DNA of 64,000 nt from Mesorhizobium wenxiniae (lineage in GTDB: Bacteria; Pseudomonadota; Alphaproteobacteria; Rhizobiales; Rhizobiaceae). A program made the position numbers and the translations under genes. This document shows, piece by piece, positions 52,739-61,023 of this stretch; position 1 is the stretch's first letter; the number at the start of each line of letters is the position of its first letter. Below the pieces are notes generated by a model. That model was given only the letters and a program-made list of their open reading frames with translations. It was not told the origin of the DNA and searched no databases. Where the stretch lies: contig NZ_NPKH01000041.1 of the NCBI RefSeq assembly GCF_002284535.1, forward strand, positions 62,001 to 126,000, read 5' to 3'.

Positions 52739-53182
52739 TCAGACCCCGAAGGCGATGCCGGTCTTGGTCTCTGTCTTCAGTCCACGCATGCAAGCGCCCG
52801 GCTCGATGCCGGTGCCCGCACATTCGGTCGAGCTGTTGATCAGCACACGGCTGACCTTGGCGCAATCGGCGCCGGCAAGATCGAAACGCGTCACCTTGGT
52901 CTTGCCCGCCGGCAGGTCCTTGAAGTCGAGCACGGTCAGCCGGTCGACGACGCCGGCCTCGTTGAACAGCGCGATCTCGAACGCTGCTTTCGAGAGGTCG
53001 GCGCCGAGAGTGTTGTTGACCACGAACGTCAAACGGCAGCCCTTTTCGGAGGCCTGCGCACCATTGAGCTCAAGCGTGAGAGCAGGGACCGGCGCGGACT
53101 CTTGCGCCCACGCCGGACCCATCACAAGCGGCATCGCCAGCACCGAGGTCAGCAGGCGAAGCGATGCCGTCAAGCTTATCAT
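52739..53182 (-). CDS. Periplasmic protein of the haem-uptake operon, unknown function
   Basis: 147 residues with a signal peptide (MISLTASLRLLTSVLAMPLV onward, cleavage at AWA-QES). The mature part is predicted beta-rich (ALTLELNGAQASEKGCRLTFV, VDRLTVLDFKDLPAGKTKV), with four Cys (KGC, GADC, STEC, GAC) that could form two disulfides. It lies between hmuR and tonB, 5 bases after the hmuR stop, so it is co-expressed with haem uptake. I do not recognise a named family; a role in haem binding or receptor function is inference. Confidence 0.8.
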   Translation of the reverse strand: MISLTASLRLLTSVLAMPLVMGPAWAQESAPVPALTLELNGAQASEKGCRLTFVVNNTLGADLSKAAFEIALFNEAGVVDRLTVLDFKDLPAGKTKVTRFDLAGADCAKVSRVLINSSTECAGTGIEPGACMRGLKTETKTGIAFGV

Positions 53183-53187
53183 TGTCG

Positions 53188-55422
53188 TCAGCCTCCAAAT
53201 CGCATTGTCGCCGCCAGCTTGAGCGTGACGCCGGGCTCGTAAATTACACTCGTGGCCGATGCATTCAACGGGTTGGTGTATTTGACGTCGAACAAATTGT
53301 CGGCGCGGAAGTCGACCTTGAAATTGTCGGTCGCCTGGTAGCTGGCGAAGGCATTGACCAGCGTGTAGTCCTTGGCCACTGGGTTGCCCTTCGGCTTGCC
53401 ATTGTACTGCACCTCGCCGCCGACGGTTAGCTTGTCCTCCAGAAAGCGGAAGCCGAGCTGCGCGGTGACTTGGGAAGACGGGACGGTGACGAGGTCTGCC
53501 CGCTCGCCGTCATAAGAGATGGTGTGGCCATCGATGATCGACGCCGAAATCCCGGCGAAACCCCAGCTGGCGTCGTAGACGCCTTCCATTTCAAAGCCGC
53601 GGATCTTGGCTTCTGCAAAGTTCTGGTACTGGAAGCAGATCGGGATGCCGGGGCCGAATGGGCAGCCGCTGGTCGGGTCGAATGCCGACAGGGTGACGCC
53701 GTCGATGTAGTCTTCGACATCGTTGTTGAAGTAGGCCGCCTTGAAACGAAACGCATCGCCGGCTTCGAGAATGTCGTCCAGCTTGTGGTTGACACCGAAT
53801 TCGACGGTCTTGCCGATTTCAGGTTTCAGATCGGGATTGGGGAGAAACGGAAAGCTGACGCCTGCCGGATGATTGCCACTGATGAGGGTTTCCGACAGCG
53901 ACGGAGAGCGATATCCCTCCGCGTAGGTGCCGTAGAATTGCAGCCCCGAAAGGCTGGCGGTTTCGAACGGCGAGACGCCGACGGTGATGCGCGGCGACAG
54001 CCGGTCGCCGGAAGTTTCGCCGACATCGCTTTCGAGCTTGTAGCTGTCGTAACGCAGCCCGGCGATGACTTCGAGCCAGTCCAAGGTGAGCTTGTCCTGG
54101 ATGTAGGCGCCGGAAACGTTTCGCTTGCCCGAAGGGGTGTAGAAACTGGCGCCGCCTGCGGCGCCACCCGTCTCGACGTCGTCGCCAACCCAGTCGCCAC
54201 CGTAGGTCAGCTCGTGCGCAATGCCGGCGGTCTCGAAACGCGAGGTGTTCCAGATGTCGATACCCGAAGTGCCGATATCGAAAGTCGACATCGAACCCAC
54301 CGGCAGGACGATGGGAAGACCGGTGACCGGATCAAACCGGTTTTGCGGAACGAGGCTTGTCATCTCCAGCTTGGTCTTATTGGAGGAAGCGTTGACGTGA
54401 AGATCGAGCCAGCTCTTGTCCTCATCGGTGATGTTGTAGCGCGCCGTGAAAGTATTCGCCTCCAGGTCGACGTCATTCACCGGCGTGCCGCCGCTGACCT
54501 CGTTCCAGCCGTCGCTCGTGCCATTCCAGCCCAGTTTTAGTTCGCTGTTTTCACTAGGGCGGATGGTCGTCTTGAGAAGACCGCTTAAAACGTCGAAGCC
54601 GGTGCCGTTCACTGTATCGCCGCCGCCATCCTTGTAGTCGTCATAGTCGCGATAGACGATGTTGCCGAGGACATCCCAGTTTTCGTTGAAACGGTAGGCG
54701 CCGGCGGCGCTGGTCGTCCAGCCTTCGCCGTTGCTCTCGTAGCGCCCGGTCGCGGACGCGGCCCATGTCTCGCCGTCGCGAAGATAATCTTCCGCGTCCT
54801 TGGTCTCAAACAAGGCGACGCCGCCGATGGCGCCCGAGCCGTAGGTGTTGGCGACCGGGCCGCGGATCACGTCGACGGATTTGATGAGCTCGGGGTCGAT
54901 GTAGAAGGTCGATTGCGTGCCGTGGTCGGAGCGCTGGAAATTCTGCCGCGCACCGTCGACGATCACCGCGACGCGGCCGAAATCCTGCAAGCCACGGATA
55001 TTGATGCTGGAGCTGACGCGCCTTGCGTCTGCCTGGACCGCTACACCCGGCACACCCAACAGCATTTCGTTTGGCGTAGTCGCCATGCGGCGTTCCAATT
55101 GCTCCTGATCGACATGGCTGACCGAAGCCAGGGAATCGATCGCCGTCTCGCCGGTGCGGCTGATGACCAGGATCTGGTCGAGCAGCGTTGCGCCTCCCGG
55201 GGCAGCCTCTTCAGGCGTCTGCGCTTGTTCGGCCTGCTGCTGGTCTGCTGTCGGTTGGGCGGCCTGTTGAGCGTTTGCCGATGGCGTGAGCAGAGCGACC
55301 GCCGCAGCACCCGCCAGCAATGCCGCCATGCCCTTTGCCATTGATCGATGCGCCGGATTTCGATGCGCCCTACCTGGGCTGCCATTCGCCAGACCCAGCC
55401 GTCCCCAATTCGCCAACCCCAT
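53188..55422 (-). CDS. hmuR: TonB-dependent haem/haemoglobin receptor HmuR
   Basis: 744 residues from ATG 55422, chosen because TGGAG lies 8 bases upstream; ATGs at 55341 and 55329 are shorter options nearer the signal peptide (MAALLAGAAAVALLTPSANA). The TonB box region is LDQILVISRTGE; the plug domain includes MATTPNEMLLGVPGVAVQ, SSINIRGLQDFGRVAVIVDG and GPVANTYGSGAIGG. A 22-strand barrel follows, ending with an aromatic-rich strand LAATMRFGG. It resembles the haemoglobin/transferrin receptor subclass (YAEGYRSPSLSETLISG motif). It is first in the operon with the periplasmic protein, tonB and hmuQ, divergent from hmuP, and preceded by an iron box. Confidence 0.92.
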   Translation of the reverse strand: MGLANWGRLGLANGSPGRAHRNPAHRSMAKGMAALLAGAAAVALLTPSANAQQAAQPTADQQQAEQAQTPEEAAPGGATLLDQILVISRTGETAIDSLASVSHVDQEQLERRMATTPNEMLLGVPGVAVQADARRVSSSINIRGLQDFGRVAVIVDGARQNFQRSDHGTQSTFYIDPELIKSVDVIRGPVANTYGSGAIGGVALFETKDAEDYLRDGETWAASATGRYESNGEGWTTSAAGAYRFNENWDVLGNIVYRDYDDYKDGGGDTVNGTGFDVLSGLLKTTIRPSENSELKLGWNGTSDGWNEVSGGTPVNDVDLEANTFTARYNITDEDKSWLDLHVNASSNKTKLEMTSLVPQNRFDPVTGLPIVLPVGSMSTFDIGTSGIDIWNTSRFETAGIAHELTYGGDWVGDDVETGGAAGGASFYTPSGKRNVSGAYIQDKLTLDWLEVIAGLRYDSYKLESDVGETSGDRLSPRITVGVSPFETASLSGLQFYGTYAEGYRSPSLSETLISGNHPAGVSFPFLPNPDLKPEIGKTVEFGVNHKLDDILEAGDAFRFKAAYFNNDVEDYIDGVTLSAFDPTSGCPFGPGIPICFQYQNFAEAKIRGFEMEGVYDASWGFAGISASIIDGHTISYDGERADLVTVPSSQVTAQLGFRFLEDKLTVGGEVQYNGKPKGNPVAKDYTLVNAFASYQATDNFKVDFRADNLFDVKYTNPLNASATSVIYEPGVTLKLAATMRFGG

Positions 55423-55506
55423 GCCCCAACTCCAAAATTCCAGATCCGATGCTGGCTGGCGTGGCGCTTGCTGGCATTTTTCATCGTGTCCGGCGTCTTA
55501 AATCTT

Positions 55507-55558
55507 GACTAACTTAGTCCGGTATTGCACTGACTAATAAACATGATTATCCAAGTCA
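55507..55558. promoter_or_regulatory. hmuR/hmuP divergent control region with RirA-type iron box
   Basis: TGA-TTATCCAAG-TCA at 55544-55558 fits the TGA-N9-TCA iron-responsive operator bound by RirA. Just left of it is a perfect palindrome GACTAACTTAGTC (55507-55519), and GACTAA recurs at 55532-55537. The box lies between hmuR and hmuP and could control both. Confidence 0.65.
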
Positions 55559-55631
55559 AGAAATGAATCGGCATATCACGCAAGCGTCGAGCCAGCCGAC
55601 CAAGCCCGGCCCAGGAAAGGGATCGAACCAG

Positions 55632-55838
55632 ATGAACACGCACAATCCCAATGACTTTCGCTATCGCGTCCGCCGTTCCGACGACAATTCGGCTCGTTTC
55701 GATCGGGTCCCGCTGACCGTGAGGACCCTGTCCAGCAACACACTGTTCCAGGGCGAGCACGAGATCGGCATCGAGCACCATGGTGCGCTCTATCGGTTGA
55801 AGATTACCCGCCAGGGCAAGCTGATCCTCAACAAGTAG
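55632..55838 (+). CDS. hmuP: Haemin uptake protein HmuP
   Basis: 68 residues from ATG 55632. The HmuP core is visible: VPLTVRTLSSNTLFQGEHEI, then GIEHHGALYRLKITRQGKLI. HmuP is a small protein needed for expression of the haem receptor gene in Bradyrhizobium and Sinorhizobium, acting as a co-activator. An ATG at 55563 would begin only 5 bases after the iron box and is less likely. It is the first gene of the rightward hmuPSTUV operon and is divergent from hmuR. Confidence 0.88.
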   Translation: MNTHNPNDFRYRVRRSDDNSARFDRVPLTVRTLSSNTLFQGEHEIGIEHHGALYRLKITRQGKLILNK

Positions 55839-55895
55839 CTGCAAGGCGAGTGGCTGTAAGGCGAGTGAGTGTTAAGACAAGCAGGTATTTAAGAC

Positions 55896-56990
55896 ATGGA
55901 CCAGCGCGTAAAACCCGCTCCGCACGAGATCCGGCGGGCGCGGGCAGACAATCCGAAGACGCGCGAGCGCGATCTCGCCGCCCAGCTTGGCATTTCGGAA
56001 GCCGAACTGGTCGCTGCGCATTGCGGCGACGGAGTCGTCCGCGTCGAGCCGCGCGTCAACGACCTTCTGACCGGCCTCGAAGCCGTCGGCGAGGTTATGG
56101 CGCTGACCCGTAACGAAAGCGCGGTGCACGAGAAGATCGGCGTCTACGACAAGGTCGTTACCGGCAACCACAATGCCATGGTGCTTGGCGAAAATATCGA
56201 TCTGCGCATCTTCCCGAAAGTCTGGGCGCACGGCTTTGCCGTCGAAAAACGCGACGGCGGCGATATCAGGCGCAGCCTGCAGTTCTTCGATGCGGCAGGC
56301 GAGGCGGTGCACAAGGTGCATCTGCGGCCCGCGTCCAACCTCTATGCGTATCAGAAGCTGGTGGCCGAATTCGAATCGCCGAACCAGGAGTCAATGGTTG
56401 CGATTTCAGAGGGGGTCGCGATTTCAGAAGGGGCGATTTCAGAAGGCGGGCTCGAGAGCGAGGCCGGGCCTTCCGACGCTCCCGCTGATGTCGACGATCT
56501 GCGCGACCGCTGGAGCCGCCTGACGGACGTGCATCAGTTCTTCGGCATGCTGAAGACGCTGAAGCTCGACCGCCGCCAGGCGATGCGCATGGTCGGCCAG
56601 GATTACGCCTGGCTGCTCGACAACGATGCCGTTAGCGCGATGTTCCATCATGCCGCCGAGGGCGAGATGCCGATCATGTGCTTTGTCGGCAATCGCGGCT
56701 GCATCCAGATCCATTCGGGCCCGATCAAGTCGATCAAGCCGATGGGGCCTTGGATCAACGTGCTGGACGAAACCTTCCACCTGCATCTGCGAACCGACCA
56801 CATCCATGAGGTCTGGGCCGTGCGCAAACCGACCAAGGACGGCCATGTCACGTCTCTCGAAGCCTATGGCGCCGACGGCAAGATGATCATCCAGTTCTTC
56901 GGCAAGCGCCATGAAGGTGAAAGCGAGCGCGAGGACTGGCGGTTTCTGGCAGAGAACCTGCCGCGCATTCCAAGCCCGACCGCAGCCTGA
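55896..56990 (+). CDS. hmuS: Haem-degrading/haem-trafficking protein HmuS
   Basis: 364 residues in two homologous halves typical of HmuS/HemS/PhuS: an N-terminal part (LGISEAELVAAHCGDGVVRV to ~175) and a C-terminal part (~195-360, TDVHQFFGMLKTLKLDRRQA ... NRGCIQIHSGPIKSI ... LDETFHLHLRTDHIHEVWAV). It receives haem from HmuUV in the cytoplasm. The linker between the halves holds a short tandem repeat (VAISEG-VAISEG-AISEG), which makes it longer than usual. No strong ribosome-binding site is seen before the ATG. Confidence 0.93.
   Translation: MDQRVKPAPHEIRRARADNPKTRERDLAAQLGISEAELVAAHCGDGVVRVEPRVNDLLTGLEAVGEVMALTRNESAVHEKIGVYDKVVTGNHNAMVLGENIDLRIFPKVWAHGFAVEKRDGGDIRRSLQFFDAAGEAVHKVHLRPASNLYAYQKLVAEFESPNQESMVAISEGVAISEGAISEGGLESEAGPSDAPADVDDLRDRWSRLTDVHQFFGMLKTLKLDRRQAMRMVGQDYAWLLDNDAVSAMFHHAAEGEMPIMCFVGNRGCIQIHSGPIKSIKPMGPWINVLDETFHLHLRTDHIHEVWAVRKPTKDGHVTSLEAYGADGKMIIQFFGKRHEGESEREDWRFLAENLPRIPSPTAA
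56397..56448 (+). repeat. In-frame tandem repeat in hmuS
   Basis: Three units built on GCGATTTCAGA begin at 56400, 56418 and 56433 (steps of 18 and 15 bases), coding for repeated (V)AISEG. Unit lengths are multiples of three, so copy-number change would keep the frame. Confidence 0.8.
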
Positions 56991-57001
56991 GGACGACGAC
57001 A

Positions 57002-57910
57002 ATGGCTCCTTTGCTTAAACGGGCGCGCGTTTTCAGAATGGCGCTTGGGGCCGCGATCGGCCTTGCCCTGGCCTTTGCCGCATTGCTGCCGGTCCGTGCC
57101 GCAGAAGGCCCGGAGGTCTTTGCGGACCCGTCGAAGATAGCGGCCATCGGCGGTTCGATCACCGAGATCGTCTTTGCGCTCGGCGAGCAGGATCGGCTGG
57201 TCGCTCGCGATTCGACCAGCCGTTATCCCGAGGCGGCGCTCAAGCTGCCTGACGTCGGTTACATGCGCCAACTGTCGCCGGAAGGTGTCCTGTCGGTCAA
57301 TCCGTCGGGCATCCTGGCGCTGCACGGCAGTGGGCCTAAGCAAGCTATCGACGTGCTGAAGAAAACGAGCATTCCGTTCATCGAGGTGCCCGAGCGCTAC
57401 GACCATGAAGGCATTCTCGAAAAGATCCGCATCGTCGGTAAGGCGCTTGGCGTAGACGCCAAGGCCGATGCGCTGGCAGCCGAGATCGATGCCAAGTTGA
57501 AGGCCGCCGAAAAGCAGACCGCTTCGATCAAGGACCGCACGCGCGTCCTGTTCGTGCTGTCGATGCAGGGCGGCAAGATTCTCGCTTCCGGCAGCGACAC
57601 TGCCGCCGACGGCATCATCAAGCTTTCCGGCGGTGTCAACGCGGTTGACGGCTTCTCCGGCTACAAGCAATTGTCCGACGAGGCTGTTATCACCGCCAGG
57701 CCCGACGTGATCCTGATGATGAACAATGCCGGTGCTGCCGCATCGGATGACGAATTGTTCGCGAACCCGTCCATCCTGTCGACACCGGCGGGTGCCGCGC
57801 GCAAGGTGGTCCGCATGGATGGCGGCTATCTGCTCGGCTTCGGGCCGCGCACGGCCGACGTCATCCACGACCTTGCCGCCTCGCTTTATGGCGGGCAGGC
57901 CGAGGACTGA
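57002..57910 (+). CDS. hmuT: Haem ABC transporter periplasmic binding protein HmuT
   Basis: 302 residues with a signal peptide (~30 residues, cleavage near VRAAEG). Type III (cluster A-II) binding protein fold: IAAIGGSITEIVFALGEQDR at the start, a long backbone helix in the middle, DVILMMNNAGAAASDDE and GGYLLGFGPRTADVIHDLA at the end. It binds haem in the periplasm and docks on HmuU. The start follows the hmuS stop by 11 bases. Confidence 0.93.
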   Translation: MAPLLKRARVFRMALGAAIGLALAFAALLPVRAAEGPEVFADPSKIAAIGGSITEIVFALGEQDRLVARDSTSRYPEAALKLPDVGYMRQLSPEGVLSVNPSGILALHGSGPKQAIDVLKKTSIPFIEVPERYDHEGILEKIRIVGKALGVDAKADALAAEIDAKLKAAEKQTASIKDRTRVLFVLSMQGGKILASGSDTAADGIIKLSGGVNAVDGFSGYKQLSDEAVITARPDVILMMNNAGAAASDDELFANPSILSTPAGAARKVVRMDGGYLLGFGPRTADVIHDLAASLYGGQAED

Positions 57911-57921
57911 GCGGGCACCCG

Positions 57922-59022
57922 ATGGTGGATCAATCGATCGCTGGTGCGGGCACTATGGCGACAGCATCCGACGGCGACCGTTCGGGGCGCGCGCGCATCG
58001 TCATCCTGCTTTTGTGCCTGGGGCTTGCCATTGCCGTGATGCTGTCGCTGACCTCAGGCGCATCCGATGCCTCGGCCGTCAGCGTCGTCGGCGACTGGCT
58101 GGTGGGTGCAGCGCCCGGCAATGCGGCGCTGAGCGCCCGCGACCGCCTGATCGTCTACGACATCCGCCTGCCGCGCGTCATCCTCGGTGTGCTGATCGGC
58201 GCCGCACTTGCCGTCTCCGGCGCGGTCATGCAAGGGCTGTTCCGCAATCCGCTGGCAGACCCCGGTCTCATCGGCGTTTCGGCTGGATCGAGCCTCGGCG
58301 CGGTGGCCGTTATCGTGCTTGGCGCCACGGCGCTGGCACCGATGACCTCGGTGCTGGGCACACTCGCCCTGCCGCTGGCGGCGTTCTGCGGCGGGCTCGC
58401 GACGACATTGGTGCTTTATCAGGTCGCCACCCGGCACGGCCAAACCTCGGTCGCCACCATGCTGCTCGCCGGCATTGCGCTGGCGGCCCTTGCCATGGCG
58501 CTGACCGGTATCCTGATCTTCATGGCCGACGACCGGCAGTTGCGCGACTTGACCTTCTGGCAGCTTGGCTCGCTCGCCGGCGCGACCTGGCAGAAGATCG
58601 GCTCCGTCGGACCGATCATAGTGCTGGCGCTGGCGGCGATGCCGTTTCTGGCGCGCGGCCTCAACGCGCTGGCGCTGGGCGAAGCCACCGCCGGCCATCT
58701 CGGCATCCCGGTGCAGCGGCTGAAATACACCGCCATCATCGGCGTTTCGGCCGCAGTTGGGGCATCTGTCGCCGTCAGCGGCGGCATCGGATTTGTCGGC
58801 ATCGTCGTGCCGCATTTGCTGCGCCTGGCTATCGGCCCGGACAATCGTTATTTGCTGCCGGCGTCGGCCCTGCTCGGCGCTTGCCTGCTGCTTCTGGCCG
58901 ACGCCGTCGCCCGCACCATCGTGGCGCCGGCCGAGCTGCCGATCGGCATCGTCACCGCGATCGCCGGCGCTCCGTTCTTCCTCTGGATCCTGCTGCGCAA
59001 GCGTGGGGTCGTCGACCTGTGA
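57922..59022 (+). CDS. hmuU: Haem ABC transporter permease HmuU
   Basis: 366 residues, FecCD/BtuC family, with about ten membrane spans. Motifs: YDIRLPRVILGVLIGAALAV, GAVMQGLFRNPLADPGLIGV, FWQLGSLAGATWQ and GIGFVGIVVPHLLRLAIGPD. It forms the haem pore as a homodimer. The start follows hmuT by 11 bases; an internal ATG at residue 12 is an alternative. A 258-base gap with hairpin repeats separates it from hmuV. Confidence 0.94.
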   Translation: MVDQSIAGAGTMATASDGDRSGRARIVILLLCLGLAIAVMLSLTSGASDASAVSVVGDWLVGAAPGNAALSARDRLIVYDIRLPRVILGVLIGAALAVSGAVMQGLFRNPLADPGLIGVSAGSSLGAVAVIVLGATALAPMTSVLGTLALPLAAFCGGLATTLVLYQVATRHGQTSVATMLLAGIALAALAMALTGILIFMADDRQLRDLTFWQLGSLAGATWQKIGSVGPIIVLALAAMPFLARGLNALALGEATAGHLGIPVQRLKYTAIIGVSAAVGASVAVSGGIGFVGIVVPHLLRLAIGPDNRYLLPASALLGACLLLLADAVARTIVAPAELPIGIVTAIAGAPFFLWILLRKRGVVDL

Positions 59023-59093
59023 GAGACCGTTTGGAAACTCTACTCTGTCGGCCATCTGATGGCGTTTTCTGCGCTTCCGGTGCTCACGGACCA

Positions 59094-59196
59094 GCGCATG
59101 ACCCCGGAAACCGATTTCGGTTTCCGGAAAGGATCATGCGCAAATGCAAAGTGTTAGAGCGTCCTTTGCGCGTCCAATTGGACGCGCAGCGCTCTA
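59094..59196. repeat. Double-hairpin intergenic repeat between hmuU and hmuV
   Basis: Hairpin 1 (59094-59141): GCGCATGA...TCATGCGC ends with the inner stem CCGGAAACCGA/TCGGTTTCCGG. Hairpin 2 (59155-59196): TAGAGCG/CGCTCTA ends with a perfect 20-base palindrome GCGCGTCCAATTGGACGCGC at 59168-59187. Both orientations fold equally. Related but degraded text is seen near 33392-33423. Confidence 0.8.
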
Positions 59197-59280
59197 ATGT
59201 CCGCTGCGCTCCGGTTCTCGGAACCACCACCATATGACTCCCCAGAGCGAATTTCGAAACGGTCTGTGAGAGGGGTTTGC

Positions 59281-60069
59281 ATGATCGAAGCACGGGATGT
59301 CTCGGTGGCGATCGGCGGCAAGCGGATCGTCGCCAATGTCGATTTCGACATGCGGCCCGGCGAAATCGCGGCCATCGTCGGCCCCAACGGTTCCGGCAAG
59401 ACGACCTTACTGAGGGCATTGTCCGGCGATCTTGCCTATTCGGGAGAGGTCACCATCAACGGCCGCGACCTGTCGGTGATGAAGCCGGTCGAGGCAGCGA
59501 CGATGCGCGCCGTGCTGCCTCAGGCGACGACGCTGTCCTTTCCGTTCACTGTGCGCGAGATCGTCAGGCTCGGCCTGCTCGGCGGGTGCTCGGGCGCGCT
59601 GCCGGGCGAGGCCCAGCGCCTGCCCGAACGGGCGCTGGCGCGCGTCGATCTCGACGGCTTTGCCGGCCGGTTCTACCAGGAGCTTTCGGGCGGCGAGCAG
59701 CAGCGCGTGCAGTTGGCCCGTGTGCTCTGCCAGGTCTGGGCGCCGGTCCTCGACGGCAAACCGCGCTATCTCTTCCTCGACGAGCCGGTTTCCAGCCTCG
59801 ACATCAAGCACCAATTGATCATCATGAACATCGCCCGCGAATTCGCCACAAGGGGCGGCGGCGTGGTCGCCATCCTGCACGACCTCAATTTGACGGCCAT
59901 GTATGCCGACCGGATTCTCGTCATGCATCGCGGCAGGCTTGCCGCCACCGGCTCACCGCAGGACGTGCTGAGCGACGATCTGATCGAAAGAGTGTTCGAT
60001 TGCCGGCTGAGGGTCGGCATGCTGCCGGCCGGAGACATGCCGTTCGTCCTGCCGCAGTCCGCGGCGTAA
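59281..60069 (+). CDS. hmuV: Haem ABC transporter ATP-binding protein HmuV
   Basis: 262 residues: Walker A GPNGSGKTT (residue ~40), Q-loop LPQATTLSF, signature LSGGEQQRVQLARV, Walker B YLFLDEPVSSLD and H-loop LHDLN. It is the cytoplasmic ATPase of the haem importer HmuTUV. GAGAGGGG precedes the ATG at 59281. Unlike the tightly spaced upstream genes, it is set apart by a hairpin repeat, so its expression may differ. Confidence 0.95.
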   Translation: MIEARDVSVAIGGKRIVANVDFDMRPGEIAAIVGPNGSGKTTLLRALSGDLAYSGEVTINGRDLSVMKPVEAATMRAVLPQATTLSFPFTVREIVRLGLLGGCSGALPGEAQRLPERALARVDLDGFAGRFYQELSGGEQQRVQLARVLCQVWAPVLDGKPRYLFLDEPVSSLDIKHQLIIMNIAREFATRGGGVVAILHDLNLTAMYADRILVMHRGRLAATGSPQDVLSDDLIERVFDCRLRVGMLPAGDMPFVLPQSAA

Positions 60070-60133
60070 GGCTGGTCGCCGGCCTGCAAATGCGGTTTTC
60101 CGCGCGTTCGGTGCCTTGCATTTGCCAACGTCC

Positions 60134-60300
60134 GCGCTGCCCCTCCTCGCCTTGCCGGGCACTTCTCCCCGTATAGTGACGGTGGCCGCAAAGCCGGCTC
60201 TCTTTTGCAACGCTGGCGATTGGCGAAATCATGACGGGAGCGTCCCTCTCCCCGTCACTATACGGGGAGAGGATGCCGACAGGCAGGTGAGGGACAGCGC
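60134..60300. repeat. Long inverted-repeat element between hmuV and rirA
   Basis: 167 bases with inverted arms of about 49 bases (60134-60182 and 60252-60300), roughly 80% complementary by eye. The core CCCCGTATAGTGACGG of the left arm is exactly inverted in the right arm. The right arm also folds alone (CTCTCCCCG/CGGGGAGAG). No ORF. It sits between convergent genes and could end transcription from both sides. Confidence 0.7.
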
Positions 60301-60363
60301 AAGCGCTCGGAAAGAGGGGGCGAATTCAACCTGAAGTGATCCCTTGGTTGCGGCGATCGAAAA

Positions 60364-60825
60364 TCAGGCGGCCGGCGCCCTTTGCACCAGCATGTCGATG
60401 CCGAGCAGGTGCCGCACATTCGGGCGCGCCGCCACCATGTCGGCGATCGTATAGCGCTCGAGGACGGAGAAGAACGCATTGAGCGCCTCGCGCAGCGCTG
60501 AATTCAGTGCGCAACTGTCGACCAGCGGACATTCGGCGGCGTCGTTCTCGAAGCATTCAGCCATGGCGAAGCTTTCTTCGGTCACGCGCACGACGTCGAA
60601 CAGTGTGATCGATTCGGCCGGGCGGCCGAGCCTGACACCGCCGTTCCTGCCGCGGACCGTCTCGACCAGACCATGCTCGACCAGAGGCTGCAGGATCTTG
60701 AAAAGAAAGAGTTCGGACACCGAGTAGGCGGCAGCGATCTCTGGGATGCGGCTCAGCCGGTCGGTATTTGCAGCGCAATACATCAGAATGCGCATGGCGT
60801 AGTTGGTCTGGCGTGTCAGCCGCAT
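60364..60825 (-). CDS. rirA: Rrf2 family iron-responsive regulator RirA
   Basis: 153 residues. Winged helix N-terminus MRLTRQTNYAMRILMYCAA with the recognition region AAYSVSELFLFKILQPLVEH and RGRNGGVRLGRP. Three Cys at residues 91, 99 and 105 (ECF, ECPLVDSC) are the Fe-S ligands of RirA. With iron present, RirA represses iron-uptake genes; with low iron, the cluster degrades. GAGGAC lies 5 bases before the ATG at 60825. Its own upstream region has an Irr-like palindrome and a TGA-N9-TCA box. It lies next to the hmu operon it probably controls. Confidence 0.93.
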   Translation of the reverse strand: MRLTRQTNYAMRILMYCAANTDRLSRIPEIAAAYSVSELFLFKILQPLVEHGLVETVRGRNGGVRLGRPAESITLFDVVRVTEESFAMAECFENDAAECPLVDSCALNSALREALNAFFSVLERYTIADMVAARPNVRHLLGIDMLVQRAPAA

Positions 60826-60870
60826 TTTGTCCTCACGAAGCAGTAGCTCAGGCCCAATATGGCCTATACC

Positions 60871-60919
60871 TTGGAATAATTCCAGACAAGCACCGCATGA
60901 TAGATGAACATTCGTGTCA
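60871..60919 (-). promoter_or_regulatory. rirA control region: Irr-like palindrome and RirA iron box
   Basis: TTGGAATAATTCCAG at 60871-60885 has the GAATnATTC core of the iron control element recognised by Irr. TGA-ACATTCGTG-TCA at 60905-60919 is a perfect TGA-N9-TCA RirA-type box. Both lie 46-94 bases upstream of the rirA start. The TGA-N9-TCA motif is symmetric in form and could also serve the rightward gene at 61024. Confidence 0.6.
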
Positions 60920-61023
60920 AGTTTGTGTGGGCGGTCGTGCAAACCATAATCCTGATATGGCGCGCATTCGGGTGGGCGGATTACTAAGTTAAGTCCGCGA
61001 GATCGACCAGGAGCAGTTCATCC

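Noticed and set aside
53470..54540. A 356-codon frame antisense to hmuR
   Set aside because: Shadow of the receptor gene with no signal peptide, start site or family resemblance.
57726..59237. A 503-codon open frame overlapping hmuT and hmuU
   Set aside because: It is the shifted frame of hmuU, Arg-rich and without motifs; hmuU itself has full FecCD motifs.
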